This document shows, one piece after another, positions 19,282-28,124 of a stretch of DNA of 64,000 nucleotides. Each line of letters starts with the position of its first letter. The stretch's first letter is position 1. The DNA is from Intestinimonas massiliensis (ex Afouda et al. 2020) (GTDB lineage Bacteria; Bacillota; Clostridia; Oscillospirales; Oscillospiraceae), in assembly GCF_900626285.1 (NCBI RefSeq), contig NZ_LR131148.1:396891-460890 (forward strand), read 5' to 3'. The position numbers were made by a program, and so were the translations under genes. The notes below the pieces were generated by a model. That model had not been told where the DNA came from. It worked only from the letters and a program-made list of their open reading frames with translations, and did not search any database.

Positions 19282-19322
19282 ATACTTTATAGCGATAAAG
19301 CGCGGCGGAAGGAGAACAGGCC

Positions 19323-19520
19323 ATGGATATCCGGGTAGGCGACGTGCTGGAATTAAAGAAAGAGCACCCCTGCGGGAGCCGCCGCTGGCAGGTGCTGCGG
19401 GTGGGTATGGACTTCCGCCTGCGCTGCCAGGGCTGCGGCCATGAACTGATGCTGCCCCGGAGCAAGGCGGAAAAAAGTATCAAAAAGGTGATCCGAAGCG
19501 GGGAGGACGAACAGACATGA
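19323..19520 (+). CDS. DUF951 protein
   Basis: 65 residues, ATG 19323 after GGAAGGAG. The short family pattern DVLELKKEHPCGSRRWQVLRVGMDFRLRCQGCGHELMLPR is clear at its ends: a lone CG pair and a CQGCG knuckle suggest one zinc site. The family is widespread in Firmicutes and of unknown function. The stop overlaps the hisC ATG as ATGA. Confidence 0.88.
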   Translation: MDIRVGDVLELKKEHPCGSRRWQVLRVGMDFRLRCQGCGHELMLPRSKAEKSIKKVIRSGEDEQT

Positions 19521-20584
19521 AGGAATTCTGGAGCAAGCGGGCAAAAGAACTGACGCCCTATGTGCCGGGGGAGCAGCCCAGGGAGCGGAAGTTCATCAAG
19601 CTCAATACCAATGAAAATCCCTATCCCCCCTCCCAGGCGGCCCTGGCTGCCATCCGGGAGGCCGCCGGCGAGAGCCTGAGGCTCTATCCCGACCCGGAGT
19701 GCACCTCCCTGCGGGAGGCCCTGGCCGCCACCTTTGACCTGAAGCCCAACCAGGTCTTTGTGGGCAACGGCTCGGATGAGGTGCTGGCCCTGTGCTTCCA
19801 GGCCTTTTTTGATCCGGACCGCACCATCCTGTTTCCCGACATTACATACAGTTTCTATCCCGTGTTTGCCGATCTGTACGGCCTGAGCTACCGGGAGGTG
19901 CCCCTGGATGAGCGGTTCGGCCTGCCTCTGGAGCCTTTCCTGGGAAACAACGGCGGCGTGGTGATCGCCAACCCCAACGCCCCCACCGGCCGGGCGGTGT
20001 CCCTGTGCGACATCCGGGCCCTGCTGGAGGGCAATCCGGACTCGGTGGTGGTGGTGGACGAGGCCTATGTGGACTTCGGCGCCCAGTCTGCTGTGCCGCT
20101 GATCGACAGCTATCCCAACCTGGTGGTGGTGCAGACCATGTCCAAGTCCCGGGCTCTGGCGGGCCTGCGGGTGGGCTTTGCCCTGGGCAATGAGAATCTG
20201 ATGGCCGCCCTCAACAGTGTGAAGAACTCCTTCAACTCCTACACCCTGGACCGGCTGGCTCTGGCCGGGGCGGAGGGGGCTCTGCGGGACGGGGCGTACC
20301 TGCGGGCCACCACCATGAAGATCTCCAGCACCCGGGACTGGGCGGCCGACCGGCTGAAGCGGATGGGCTTCGAGGTCAGCGATTCCGCCGCCAACTTCCT
20401 GTTTATTTCCCACCCGGAGGTGTCCGCCAAGACCCTGCTGGACGGCCTGCGGGAGCGGGGCATCCTGGTGCGCTGGTGGGACAAGCCCAGGATCCGCGAC
20501 TATCTGCGGGTCACCGTGGGTACCGACCAGGAGATGGAGGCCCTGTGCGAGGCCCTGGCCCAGATGGTGCCGGAAGTATCCTGA
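19517..20584 (+). CDS. hisC: histidinol-phosphate aminotransferase-like enzyme
   Basis: 355 residues. Fold-type I PLP enzyme with NTNENPYPPS at the start, NPNAPTGR, VVDEAYVDF and the PLP lysine in TMSKSRALAGLRVGFALG. These fit HisC (imidazole-acetol-phosphate transaminase). It stands apart from other his genes, so it may also serve aromatic amino acids; CobD-like decarboxylases are a less likely alternative. It overlaps DUF951 by 4 bases and ends at a strong terminator. Confidence 0.88.
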   Translation: MKEFWSKRAKELTPYVPGEQPRERKFIKLNTNENPYPPSQAALAAIREAAGESLRLYPDPECTSLREALAATFDLKPNQVFVGNGSDEVLALCFQAFFDPDRTILFPDITYSFYPVFADLYGLSYREVPLDERFGLPLEPFLGNNGGVVIANPNAPTGRAVSLCDIRALLEGNPDSVVVVDEAYVDFGAQSAVPLIDSYPNLVVVQTMSKSRALAGLRVGFALGNENLMAALNSVKNSFNSYTLDRLALAGAEGALRDGAYLRATTMKISSTRDWAADRLKRMGFEVSDSAANFLFISHPEVSAKTLLDGLRERGILVRWWDKPRIRDYLRVTVGTDQEMEALCEALAQMVPEVS

Positions 20585-20589
20585 ACAGC

Positions 20590-20628
20590 AGATGTGCCCG
20601 GGCGGCAGCGCCCGGGCACATCTTTTTT
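20590..20628 (+). terminator. terminator after hisC
   Basis: Arms 20590-20603 and 20610-20623 form a 14 bp perfect stem with a GGCAGC loop, followed by TTTTTT. Confidence 0.92.
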
Positions 20629-20708
20629 GTACCCCTACCCGTTCTGACCTTTTTTGTGGACGGGACTGGGTATAATGGGCCTGACGGCGGGCAGAGGGGG
20701 AGAGGCGG

Positions 20709-21563
20709 ATGCGGACGGTCTATCTGGATGAGCTGTTCCTGCTGAATCTGGTGGTAGACTACCTGCTGCTGCTGGCCGCCGGGCGGCTGGTGGGGGAGGT
20801 GCTCCGCCGGGGCCGGCTGGCACTGGGGGCGCTGCTGGGCGCCGCCTATACCGCGGCGGTCTTCCTGCCCGGGTGCGCCTTCCTGCTCCACCCCTTGTGC
20901 AAGCTGGGGGCGGCGGTGGGGATGGTGCTGACGGGCTACGGCGGCAGCCGGAGGCTGCTGCGGGTCAGCCTGGTGTTTTTTGCCGTGTCCGCCGCCTTTG
21001 GCGGCGGTATTTTTGCCCTGAACACCCTGGGCAGTCGGGGGCTGGCCCTGGAAAACGGGGTGCTGTCCTCCGCTATGGATCTGCAGCTCATCCTGCTGTC
21101 GGCAGCGGGGTGCTATGCGGGTATTACGCTGGTGCTGGGCCGGGCCGCCCGGCACAGCGGGACCCGGGAGCTGGTGCCGGCGGTGCTCCGGCTGGACGGG
21201 CGGCGGGCGGTCCTCACCGCTCTGGTGGACACGGGAAACACCCTCACCGATCCGGCCACCGGAAAGCCGGTGATGGTGGCAGAGGGGGAGAAGGTAAGTG
21301 CCCTTTTTCCTCCGGGGCAGGCGCCGGGAGCGGCGGAGCTGCGGGAACCGGCGGAGCTGATGGAGCGGCTGGACCGGCAGGGCTGGCGGGGCCGCTGCCG
21401 GCTGCTGCCTTACCGGGCGGTGGGAGTGGAGTGCGGGATGCTGCTGGCTCTCCGGCTGGACGGGGCCAGGGTGGGCGGCGAGGAGTGGGGAAAGCTGCTG
21501 CTGGCCCTGTCGCCCACGCCGCTGTCGGACGGCGGCGGCTACTGCGCCCTGATCGGCGCGTAA
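20709..21563 (+). CDS. spoIIGA: sigma-E processing peptidase SpoIIGA
   Basis: 284 residues, ATG 20709. Five membrane segments occupy about 1-145, then a soluble aspartic-protease domain with the catalytic ALVDTGN (Asp 174). SpoIIGA cleaves pro-sigma-E in the mother-cell compartment on a signal from the forespore. A perfect TATAAT at 20671-20676 lacks a -35 at normal spacing, which suggests an activator such as Spo0A, but I could not identify a clear 0A box. sigE follows 17 bases later. Confidence 0.95.
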   Translation: MRTVYLDELFLLNLVVDYLLLLAAGRLVGEVLRRGRLALGALLGAAYTAAVFLPGCAFLLHPLCKLGAAVGMVLTGYGGSRRLLRVSLVFFAVSAAFGGGIFALNTLGSRGLALENGVLSSAMDLQLILLSAAGCYAGITLVLGRAARHSGTRELVPAVLRLDGRRAVLTALVDTGNTLTDPATGKPVMVAEGEKVSALFPPGQAPGAAELREPAELMERLDRQGWRGRCRLLPYRAVGVECGMLLALRLDGARVGGEEWGKLLLALSPTPLSDGGGYCALIGA

Positions 21564-21580
21564 CAGACAGGAAAAGGGGG

Positions 21581-22309
21581 ATGGATCGGATGGGCTGGAG
21601 GGTACGCTGGTACGTGAATCTGCAAAAGCTGCTTGCCAGGCTGGGCCTGCGCCTGCCTGGCAAGGTCATGTACATCGGAGGCAGCGATACGCTGCCTCCG
21701 CCTTTGTCCCGGGAGGAGGAGGCCGGGCTGATCGCCCGCCTGGACCAGGGAGAGGAGGAGGTGCGCGCCAAGCTCATCGAGCGCAACCTCCGTCTGGTGG
21801 TGTACATCGCCCGCCGGTTCGAGAACACCGGGGTGGGTATCGAGGACCTGATCTCCATCGGGACCATCGGCCTCATCAAGGCCATCAACACCTTCCAGCC
21901 GTCCAAAAACATCAAGCTGGCCACCTACGCCTCCCGGTGCATCGAAAACGAGATCCTGATGCACCTGCGCAAGACGGCCAATCTGAAGAGCGAGGTGTCC
22001 TTTGACGAGCCTCTGAATACCGACTGGGACGGCAACGAGCTGCTTTTGTCCGATATTCTGGGCACGGAGAACGATCTGGTGATGAAGCCCATCGAGGACG
22101 ACGTGGACCGCAAGCTGCTGCTGGACGCCCTGGAGAAGCTGGAAGGCCGGGAGCGGCAGATCATCACCATGCGCTTCGGCCTGGACGGACGGCCGGAGCG
22201 CACCCAGAAGGAGGTGGCGGACAGCCTGGGCATCTCCCAGTCCTATATCTCACGACTGGAGAAGCGGATCATCGCCCGGCTGAAGCGGGAGATCCTGCGG
22301 ATGCTGTAG
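21581..22309 (+). CDS. sigE: RNA polymerase sporulation sigma factor SigE
   Basis: 242 residues from ATG 21581 (the in-frame ATG 21590 is also possible). An N-terminal pro-sequence of roughly 25-30 residues, ending before [17 protein letters not shown], is the part removed by SpoIIGA. Region 2 ([36 protein letters not shown], at its edges) and region 4 ([16 protein letters not shown]) are typical. It directs early mother-cell transcription. Co-transcribed with spoIIGA; sigG, adjacent in Bacillus, lies 19 kb away here. Confidence 0.97.
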   Translation: MDRMGWRVRWYVNLQKLLARLGLRLPGKVMYIGGSDTLPPPLSREEEAGLIARLDQGEEEVRAKLIERNLRLVVYIARRFENTGVGIEDLISIGTIGLIKAINTFQPSKNIKLATYASRCIENEILMHLRKTANLKSEVSFDEPLNTDWDGNELLLSDILGTENDLVMKPIEDDVDRKLLLDALEKLEGRERQIITMRFGLDGRPERTQKEVADSLGISQSYISRLEKRIIARLKREILRML

Positions 22310-22353
22310 GCAGGCGGGCTGACCAGTTTTCTTTTTCAGGGCATAAAACCGTC

Positions 22354-22381
22354 TTTACATTTTCCAACTTTCAGGTATTAT
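22354..22381 (+). promoter_or_regulatory. sigma-A-like promoter for the CAP/LRR protein
   Basis: TTTACA (22354-22359), 16 bases, TATTAT (22376-22381), 49 bases before the ATG, in an AT-rich gap. Confidence 0.55.
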
Positions 22382-22429
22382 TACATTAAAGCGGCCAAAT
22401 GGCCCGTCATAAAAACGGAGGGTTGGAAA

Positions 22430-24577
22430 ATGAAGAAGGCCTTACAAGCACTGCTCCTGCTGGCGGTCATCACGTACATCGGTTCCATAGACGCATCCGC
22501 GGTTTCCACCGGCTCTCCGGAGGAGATACAGCCCCAGAATGTGAGTATCAGCGTCCCCAGTGGGGAGACGGGGCGGCACCTGCCCAGCCAGGTGGACATC
22601 GCCACCGAGCGCAACTATGCAAAGCAATTTACCTACGATTCGGCCTATAAGACTGTGCCCAACGCTGCCGCGCCCTACGCCCAGGGCGCTCTCACCGACC
22701 AATACCTGCAAAGCGGCCTGGCCCACCTGAACTACATCCGCTACGCGGCCGGCCTGCCCGCCGCCACCCTGGTGCCCGAGTGGAACGAGCTGAGCCAGTA
22801 CGGCGCCACGCTGCTGGCGTCCATCGATACGCTGACCCACTATCCCTACAAGCCTGCCGATATGTCCCAGGATTTCTATGATAAGGGGCGTGAGACTACA
22901 GAATCCTCCAATATCTCCTACCGCTGGGGATACGGCGACCAGAATTTCATCATTTCCTCTCTGGAGGGCTGCATGAGCGACAATTCCAACAGCAACCGCT
23001 CCGCCCTGGGCCACCGCCGCTGGCTGCTCAACCCCCTGGAGGATATGCAGGTCGGCTTTGGGCAGGCCGAGTCCGAGGGGGGCAGCGTTTATGTCGTCAC
23101 CAAGGTCTTTGAAAGCGGCAGCTACGGAAAGCTGCCGACCGTTGACTATGAGTACGTGGCCTGGCCTGCTTCCGGCAATTTCCCCTCGGAGCTTATCACC
23201 AAGCAGGACCCCTGGTCGGTCACCCTCAATCCCAGCCTGTATAAGCGGCCCACTGCAAGCCAGGTCAGCGTCACCATCACCCGGGAGAGCGACGGCAAGA
23301 CGTGGAACTTCTCCTCCGGCAGCGCGGACGGATTTTTCACGGTGAACACCCAAAATTACGGCGTGAACAACTGCATCATCTTCCAACCCGACCAGGACAG
23401 CTGGGATGACGAGCTCTATGACGGCACCTATCACGTGACTGTGTCCGGCCTCACCAAAATTAACGGCAGCGCCGCCAATCTCTCCTATGACGTGGACTTT
23501 TTTGACGTCTCCGCCGTCCCGCTGCCCGAGTACACCGTGAGCGCCTCCACCTCCGGTGGGGGCACCGTCTCCCTCAGCGCCCAGCAGGTCACCGCCGGGT
23601 GCAGTACCTCCTTTACCGTCACTCCGGACAGCGGGTACAGCACCGCTTTCGTAAGTGTAAACGGCCAGTCTCAGCCCATCCAGACCACCTACACCATTGA
23701 GCGGGTCTCCCAGGACACTGAGATCAAAGTGCTCTTCCAGGACGCCCTCACCGGCACCCTTTCCGACGGCACGTTCTCCTACTCCGTAGGCCCCAGAGGC
23801 ACCCTCACCGTTGTGGGGCTGACCGACCAGAGCGCCGGCGGCCCGTTGACGATACCCGATGAATACGCCGGCCTGCCGGTCATCGCCATCGGCGACGATG
23901 CCTTTGCGGGCAGCGCCATTACGGGGACAGTGTCCATCCCGTCCTCTGTGGCCAAAATCGGGGAGAATGCCTTCGCCTCCCTGCCCGGCGTCACAGCCTT
24001 TGAAATGGCGGAAAATGACTCCTACGCCAGCCTGGACGGCGTCCTGTTCGAAAAGGACTTCAACGGCGCCCTCACCACCCTGGTGAGCTACCCCGCTGCC
24101 TCCCCCCGCACCATCTATGTCGTGCCCAATATAGTGACTGCCCTTGCCGCCAGCAGCTTCAGCGGCGCCCAGAAGCTGGACACCCTGTATGTGCCCAGCC
24201 GGCAGATAAGCGCCGAAACCTCCGCCTTCAGCGGCTGCACGCTGAACCTGATCGGCCGGACGGGTACGAAACTCCAGACCCAGCTGCCCGGCCTCTCCGG
24301 CACCCTGTCTTTTTCAGATATTGAGGCCCAGCCCGTCGTCTCCCTGAAAGAGGACACAATCTGCTATCTCAATCTGGGCACTTCTTCGGACACTCCCCAG
24401 CTGATTCTGGCCGGCTATGAGGAGACAGGGAAGCTGACGGATGTGCAGTATATCGCTGCGGAAGAGGACAGCGTGGTGCTGATCGACACCGGAGCGCTTG
24501 ACGCGCCAGTCCTGAAGTGCTTCCTGCTGGACGAAGATCTGATTCCGCTGGGCCAGCCAGTCATTCCCCGGCAGTAA
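22430..24577 (+). CDS. secreted CAP-domain protein with BspA-type leucine-rich repeats
   Basis: 715 residues with a signal peptide (about 1-24, ending DASA). Order: a CAP/SCP domain at about 85-215 (AHLNYIRYAAGLP, GHRRWLLNP), a divergent beta-rich stretch, an InlB-type B-repeat (about 370-430, FTVTPDSGYSTAFVSVNG), LRR_5 repeats (about 460-620) and a C-terminal beta domain. No LPxTG or membrane anchor is visible, so it is probably released or bound non-covalently. Similar domain sets occur in gut Clostridia; the ligand is unknown. Confidence 0.85.
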   Translation: MKKALQALLLLAVITYIGSIDASAVSTGSPEEIQPQNVSISVPSGETGRHLPSQVDIATERNYAKQFTYDSAYKTVPNAAAPYAQGALTDQYLQSGLAHLNYIRYAAGLPAATLVPEWNELSQYGATLLASIDTLTHYPYKPADMSQDFYDKGRETTESSNISYRWGYGDQNFIISSLEGCMSDNSNSNRSALGHRRWLLNPLEDMQVGFGQAESEGGSVYVVTKVFESGSYGKLPTVDYEYVAWPASGNFPSELITKQDPWSVTLNPSLYKRPTASQVSVTITRESDGKTWNFSSGSADGFFTVNTQNYGVNNCIIFQPDQDSWDDELYDGTYHVTVSGLTKINGSAANLSYDVDFFDVSAVPLPEYTVSASTSGGGTVSLSAQQVTAGCSTSFTVTPDSGYSTAFVSVNGQSQPIQTTYTIERVSQDTEIKVLFQDALTGTLSDGTFSYSVGPRGTLTVVGLTDQSAGGPLTIPDEYAGLPVIAIGDDAFAGSAITGTVSIPSSVAKIGENAFASLPGVTAFEMAENDSYASLDGVLFEKDFNGALTTLVSYPAASPRTIYVVPNIVTALAASSFSGAQKLDTLYVPSRQISAETSAFSGCTLNLIGRTGTKLQTQLPGLSGTLSFSDIEAQPVVSLKEDTICYLNLGTSSDTPQLILAGYEETGKLTDVQYIAAEEDSVVLIDTGALDAPVLKCFLLDEDLIPLGQPVIPRQ

Positions 24578-24690
24578 CGGCCCGTCTGCTTCCTGCAGAT
24601 TCTTCTTCAAGAAGCCGGACCGGAGGACAAGATTTTTGAAAAATACCGTGTGATCCCTTTCATTTTGGTTTTAATAATATTGAGCATAAA

Positions 24691-24723
24691 AAAAGAGGTG
24701 CGGTTTTTGAAACCGCACCTCTT
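24691..24723 (-). terminator. terminator of the YtxH-like gene
   Basis: A 14 bp perfect stem (24693-24706 with 24710-24723), loop TTG, followed on the minus strand by a run of seven or more T. Confidence 0.9.
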
Positions 24724-24728
24724 CTGCC

Positions 24729-24905
24729 TCAGAAGCCCAGGGTGTCCGCCAGATCGTCCTTCATATGGTCCATCTTGCGGGCGGCTTTCTTGGCCATCCG
24801 GCGCATATCGGGGCCCTGCATCCCTTTGGTGGCCACCGCCATACCGATGGCGGCTCCGGCGATGATGCCCATGCCCATTCCTTCCAGAAACGCGTGCTTT
24901 GTCAT
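24729..24905 (-). CDS. small YtxH-like glycine/methionine-rich membrane protein
   Basis: 58 residues, ATG 24905, stop TGA 24729-24731. A short hydrophobic glycine-rich segment (GMGMGIIAGAAIGMAVA) is followed by a basic amphipathic helix (RRMAKKAARKMDHMKDDL). This resembles YtxH or stress-type membrane proteins. A GGGAGCGTC site precedes the start and a strong terminator follows, both of which support expression. Function unknown. Confidence 0.65.
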   Translation of the reverse strand: MTKHAFLEGMGMGIIAGAAIGMAVATKGMQGPDMRRMAKKAARKMDHMKDDLADTLGF

Positions 24906-24969
24906 GTTGTGACGCTCCCTTCTGCATTGGTGTCCGTCTCTATTATTGCCCGAAATGCAGAAAAATCCG

Positions 24970-24998
24970 TTGCTAAAAAATGCGATTCAAGGTATAAT
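24970..24998 (+). promoter_or_regulatory. sigma-A promoter of the pyr operon
   Basis: TTGCTA (24970-24975), 17 bases, perfect TATAAT (24993-24998). Transcripts should start near 25005, leaving a leader of about 75 bases before pyrC. Confidence 0.7.
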
Positions 24999-25025
24999 GA
25001 AAAAACGAAGAGTAAACTCGTACGG

Positions 25026-25059
25026 AGGGTCGGGGGAAGACGCCTGGACCCTTTTTTTG
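25026..25059 (+). promoter_or_regulatory. candidate attenuator in the pyrC leader
   Basis: AGGGTC (25026-25031) can pair with GACCCT (25047-25052), directly followed by T7, between the promoter and the pyrC ribosome site. A terminator placed there would control the operon. The stem is short, with a GGGGG/CGCC interior, and I do not see a PyrR-binding consensus. Confidence 0.4.
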
Positions 25060-25079
25060 CGTGAGAAAGGAGCGATCGC

Positions 25080-26363
25080 GTGAAACTGCTGATACGCCAG
25101 GGACGTCTGGTGGACCCGGTGGGGGGCATCGGCGGCATCATGGATATTTTACTGGAGGACGGCAAGGTAGCCGTCATCGGCAGCGATATCAGAGAGTCGG
25201 ACGCGGAGATCATCGACGCCAGGGGCCTGACGGTATGTGCCGGCCTGGTGGATATGCACGTGCACCTGCGGGAGCCCGGCTTTGAGTATAAGGAGACCAT
25301 TGAGACCGGCGCGGCGGCAGCCGCCCACGGAGGATTTACCTCTATCGCCTGTATGCCCAACACCAGGCCTGTCACCGATACCCCGGAGGGGATCGACTTC
25401 GTTAAGCAGAAGGCGGCTCAGGCCTGCGGCATCCACGTCTGGCCCATCGGCGCGGTGTCCAGGGGACAGAAGGGGCAGGAACTCACTGATTTTGAGGCCC
25501 TGAAGGCGGCGGGCGCGGTGGCCCTGTCCGACGACGGGGTGCCGGTACAGAATGCCAACCTGATGCGGGACGGCCTGATTCTGGCCCACCGCCAGAATCT
25601 CACGGTTCTCTCCCACTGTGAGGACGCGGACATGGTGAAGAACTACGCCGTGAACGAGGGCCGGATCTCCCGCCAGCTGCGCATCAACGGCCGGCCCGCC
25701 ATCGCTGAGGAGCTGATGGTGGCCCGGGACGCCATGCTGGCGGAGGAGACGGGGGCGGCGGTACATATCTGCCACATCTCCACCGCCAAGTCGGTGGCTC
25801 TGGTCCGCCGGTATAAGCGCAAGGGGGTGCAGATCACCTGCGAGACCTGCCCCCAGTATTTCAGCCTCACCGAGGACGAGATCCTCACCCAGGGCACTAT
25901 GGCCCGGGTGAACCCGCCCCTGCGGACCAAGACAGATGTGGAGGCCATCATTGAGGGCCTGAAGGACGGCACCATCGACGCCATCGCCACCGACCACGCC
26001 CCCCACTCCGCCGAGGAGAAGGCCCGCACTCTGACCGAGGCCCCCAGCGGCATGGTGGGTCTGGAGACCGCTCTGGGTGTGACCCTGACCTATCTGTACC
26101 ACACCAAGGAGCTGCCCCTGTCCGACATTCTGCGGAAAATGACCATCAACCCCGCCTGCATCCTCCGCCTGCCCACCAAGGGCCGGCTGTCCATCGGGGC
26201 GGACGGCGATATGGTCATCTTTGACCCGATGGAAGAGTGGACGGTGGACCCGGAGCAGTTCGCCTCCAAGGGCCGCAACACCCCCTTCGCGGGGAAAAAG
26301 CTGAAGGGGAAAGTGAAATATACCATCGTGGGCGGCAAGGTAGTCTATCAGGACAAGCCCTGA
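25080..26363 (+). CDS. pyrC: dihydroorotase
   Basis: 427 residues from GTG 25080, with AAAGGAG 7 bases upstream. Type I dihydroorotase of the amidohydrolase fold: metal ligands in DMHVHLREPG (about 58-67), NTRPVTD, HCED, HICHIST and the C-terminal DHAPHS. It closes carbamoyl-aspartate to dihydroorotate in pyrimidine synthesis. It opens a pyrC-pyrF-pyrK-pyrD operon; pyrB and pyrE are not in the window. Confidence 0.97.
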   Translation: MKLLIRQGRLVDPVGGIGGIMDILLEDGKVAVIGSDIRESDAEIIDARGLTVCAGLVDMHVHLREPGFEYKETIETGAAAAAHGGFTSIACMPNTRPVTDTPEGIDFVKQKAAQACGIHVWPIGAVSRGQKGQELTDFEALKAAGAVALSDDGVPVQNANLMRDGLILAHRQNLTVLSHCEDADMVKNYAVNEGRISRQLRINGRPAIAEELMVARDAMLAEETGAAVHICHISTAKSVALVRRYKRKGVQITCETCPQYFSLTEDEILTQGTMARVNPPLRTKTDVEAIIEGLKDGTIDAIATDHAPHSAEEKARTLTEAPSGMVGLETALGVTLTYLYHTKELPLSDILRKMTINPACILRLPTKGRLSIGADGDMVIFDPMEEWTVDPEQFASKGRNTPFAGKKLKGKVKYTIVGGKVVYQDKP

Positions 26364-26405
26364 CCGCATGAAAACAGAAATAGAAAAAAGAGGAGTTTGA
26401 GAATT

Positions 26406-27332
26406 ATGTCCTTTGACGCGCTGCAGGAGAAGATCATCGCTTGCAAGAACCCCACCGTGGTGGGTCTGGACCCCAAGCCCGAGTATGTGCCTGAGCACAT
26501 CCGCAAGGCCTGCTATGAGCAGTACGGCGAGACCCTGGAGGGCGCCGCTGAGGCTCTGTACCGCTTCAACTGCGGCCTGATGGACGCCCTGTGTGACATC
26601 GTGCCCGCCGTGAAGCCTCAGTCCGCCTACTATGAACGCCTGGGCTGGCGGGGCATGGAGGTGCTGGAGCGCACCATCCGCTACGCAAAGGAGAAGGGCT
26701 TCTTTGTCATCGCCGACATCAAGCGGGGCGACATCGGCTCCACCGCCGAGGCCTATGCCGACGCCTGGCTGGGCACCACCAAGGTGGGAGAGCATGACCT
26801 GAGCGTGTTTGACGCCGACTGCGTCACCCTCAACGGCTACATGGGGGGCGACAGCGTCAACCCCTTCCTGAAGGTGTGCAAGCAGACCAACAAGTGTACC
26901 TTCTCCCTGGTCAAGACCTCCAACCCCGGCTCCGGCGAGCTGCAGAACGTGACCGCCGGCGACGGAGACACCGTGTACGGCCTGATGGCCGACCTGATCG
27001 AGAAGTGGGGCGCCGGTACCGAAGGCAAGTACGGCTATACCATGGCCGGCGGCGTGGCCGGTGCCACTCACCCCGACGAGCTGAAGCAGATCCGGGCCCG
27101 GATGCCCCACACCTTCCTGCTGGTGCCCGGCTACGGCGCCCAGGGCGGCACCGCCGAGGACGTACAGTATGCCTTCCAGGCCAAGGGCCGGGGCGCCATT
27201 GTCAACTCCTCCCGTGGCATCATCTGCGCCTGGCAGAAGACCGGCAAGGACGGGGCCGACTACCAGGAGGCCGCCCGCAATGCTGCCATCGCCATGCGGG
27301 ATGACATCTGCCGGTTCATCACCATCGAGTAA
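26406..27332 (+). CDS. pyrF: orotidine 5'-phosphate decarboxylase, type 2
   Basis: 308 residues from ATG 26406 (AGGAG 10 bases upstream; the in-frame TTG 26397 is too close to that site). The length and motifs VVGLDPKPEY, FIADIKRGDIGSTA-like FFVIADIKRGDIGSTA (catalytic Lys/Asp) and VPGYGAQGG are those of the group 2 enzyme. It decarboxylates OMP to UMP. It lies between pyrC and pyrK in one transcription unit. Confidence 0.97.
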   Translation: MSFDALQEKIIACKNPTVVGLDPKPEYVPEHIRKACYEQYGETLEGAAEALYRFNCGLMDALCDIVPAVKPQSAYYERLGWRGMEVLERTIRYAKEKGFFVIADIKRGDIGSTAEAYADAWLGTTKVGEHDLSVFDADCVTLNGYMGGDSVNPFLKVCKQTNKCTFSLVKTSNPGSGELQNVTAGDGDTVYGLMADLIEKWGAGTEGKYGYTMAGGVAGATHPDELKQIRARMPHTFLLVPGYGAQGGTAEDVQYAFQAKGRGAIVNSSRGIICAWQKTGKDGADYQEAARNAAIAMRDDICRFITIE

Positions 27333-27344
27333 GGAGGGGAGACC

Positions 27345-28124
27345 ATGCCCATCGAACAGCTCTGTAAGGTCGTGGAGATGGCTCCTCTCAACGACAGCAC
27401 TTACTGGATGACTCTGGAAGTGGGGCAGATGGTGGCCGAGCAGGGGCTCCGGGCCGGACAGTTCCTCCACGTGGCCTGCGGCGAGGGCCTGCTGCTCCGC
27501 CGCCCCATCTCCGTGGCCTATGCCCTGGACGACGAACCGGAGAATACCGCCGCTCTCATCTTTGAGGTGAAGGGGGAGGGCACCCGCTGGCTGGCTCAGC
27601 GCAAAGTGGGGGATCAAATCAACGTACTGGGCCCCCTGGGCAACGGCTTTGCCGTGGAGGAGGGCGGCCGCTACCTCCTGGTAGGCGGCGGCATCGGAGT
27701 GCCTCCTCTGCTGGGGTATGCCGAAGCCTTCCATAAAAACACCGTGGCCGTGCTGGGCTTCCGCTCGGCAGACCGGGTGATCCTGGCCGACCGCTTCCGG
27801 AATTGCTGTAAAGAGGTATACCTTTGCACAGATGACGGAAGCCTTGGGCGCCATGGATTTGTGGACGCCCAGGTGAGGGACATTCTTGAACAGGATAAAG
27901 ACTTTACAGCCATTCTGGCCTGCGGCCCCAAGCCCATGCTGAAAAATGTGGCCAAGGCGGCGGCGGAGTACGGCGTGCCCTGCCAGGTTTCCATGGAGGA
28001 GCGGATGGCCTGCGGCGTGGGCGCCTGCCTGGGCTGCGCCATCCAGATGGCCGACGGCACCATGAAGCACGTGTGCAAGGACGGCCCGGTATTCGACGCC
28101 AAGGAGGTGGACTGGAATGTCTAA
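27345..28124 (+). CDS. pyrK: dihydroorotate dehydrogenase B, electron transfer subunit
   Basis: 259 residues, ATG 27345 after AAGGAGGGGA. It has an FAD-binding barrel (RRPISVAYAL, about 47-56), an NAD-binding half (GGGIGVPPLLGYA) and a C-terminal [2Fe-2S] motif (CGVGACLGCAIQ plus a later Cys). PyrK passes electrons from PyrD to NAD+. Its last 8 bases overlap the pyrD start. Confidence 0.97.
   Translation: MPIEQLCKVVEMAPLNDSTYWMTLEVGQMVAEQGLRAGQFLHVACGEGLLLRRPISVAYALDDEPENTAALIFEVKGEGTRWLAQRKVGDQINVLGPLGNGFAVEEGGRYLLVGGGIGVPPLLGYAEAFHKNTVAVLGFRSADRVILADRFRNCCKEVYLCTDDGSLGRHGFVDAQVRDILEQDKDFTAILACGPKPMLKNVAKAAAEYGVPCQVSMEERMACGVGACLGCAIQMADGTMKHVCKDGPVFDAKEVDWNV

Noticed and set aside
20636..20708. 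Spo0A box before spoIIGA
   Set aside because: Only a TATAAT with no normally spaced -35 is clear; no TGTCGAA-like box was found.
25005..25079. PyrR-binding attenuator in the pyrC leader
   Set aside because: A terminator-like stem is visible but I cannot find the PyrR-binding loop consensus, so only a generic attenuator is proposed.
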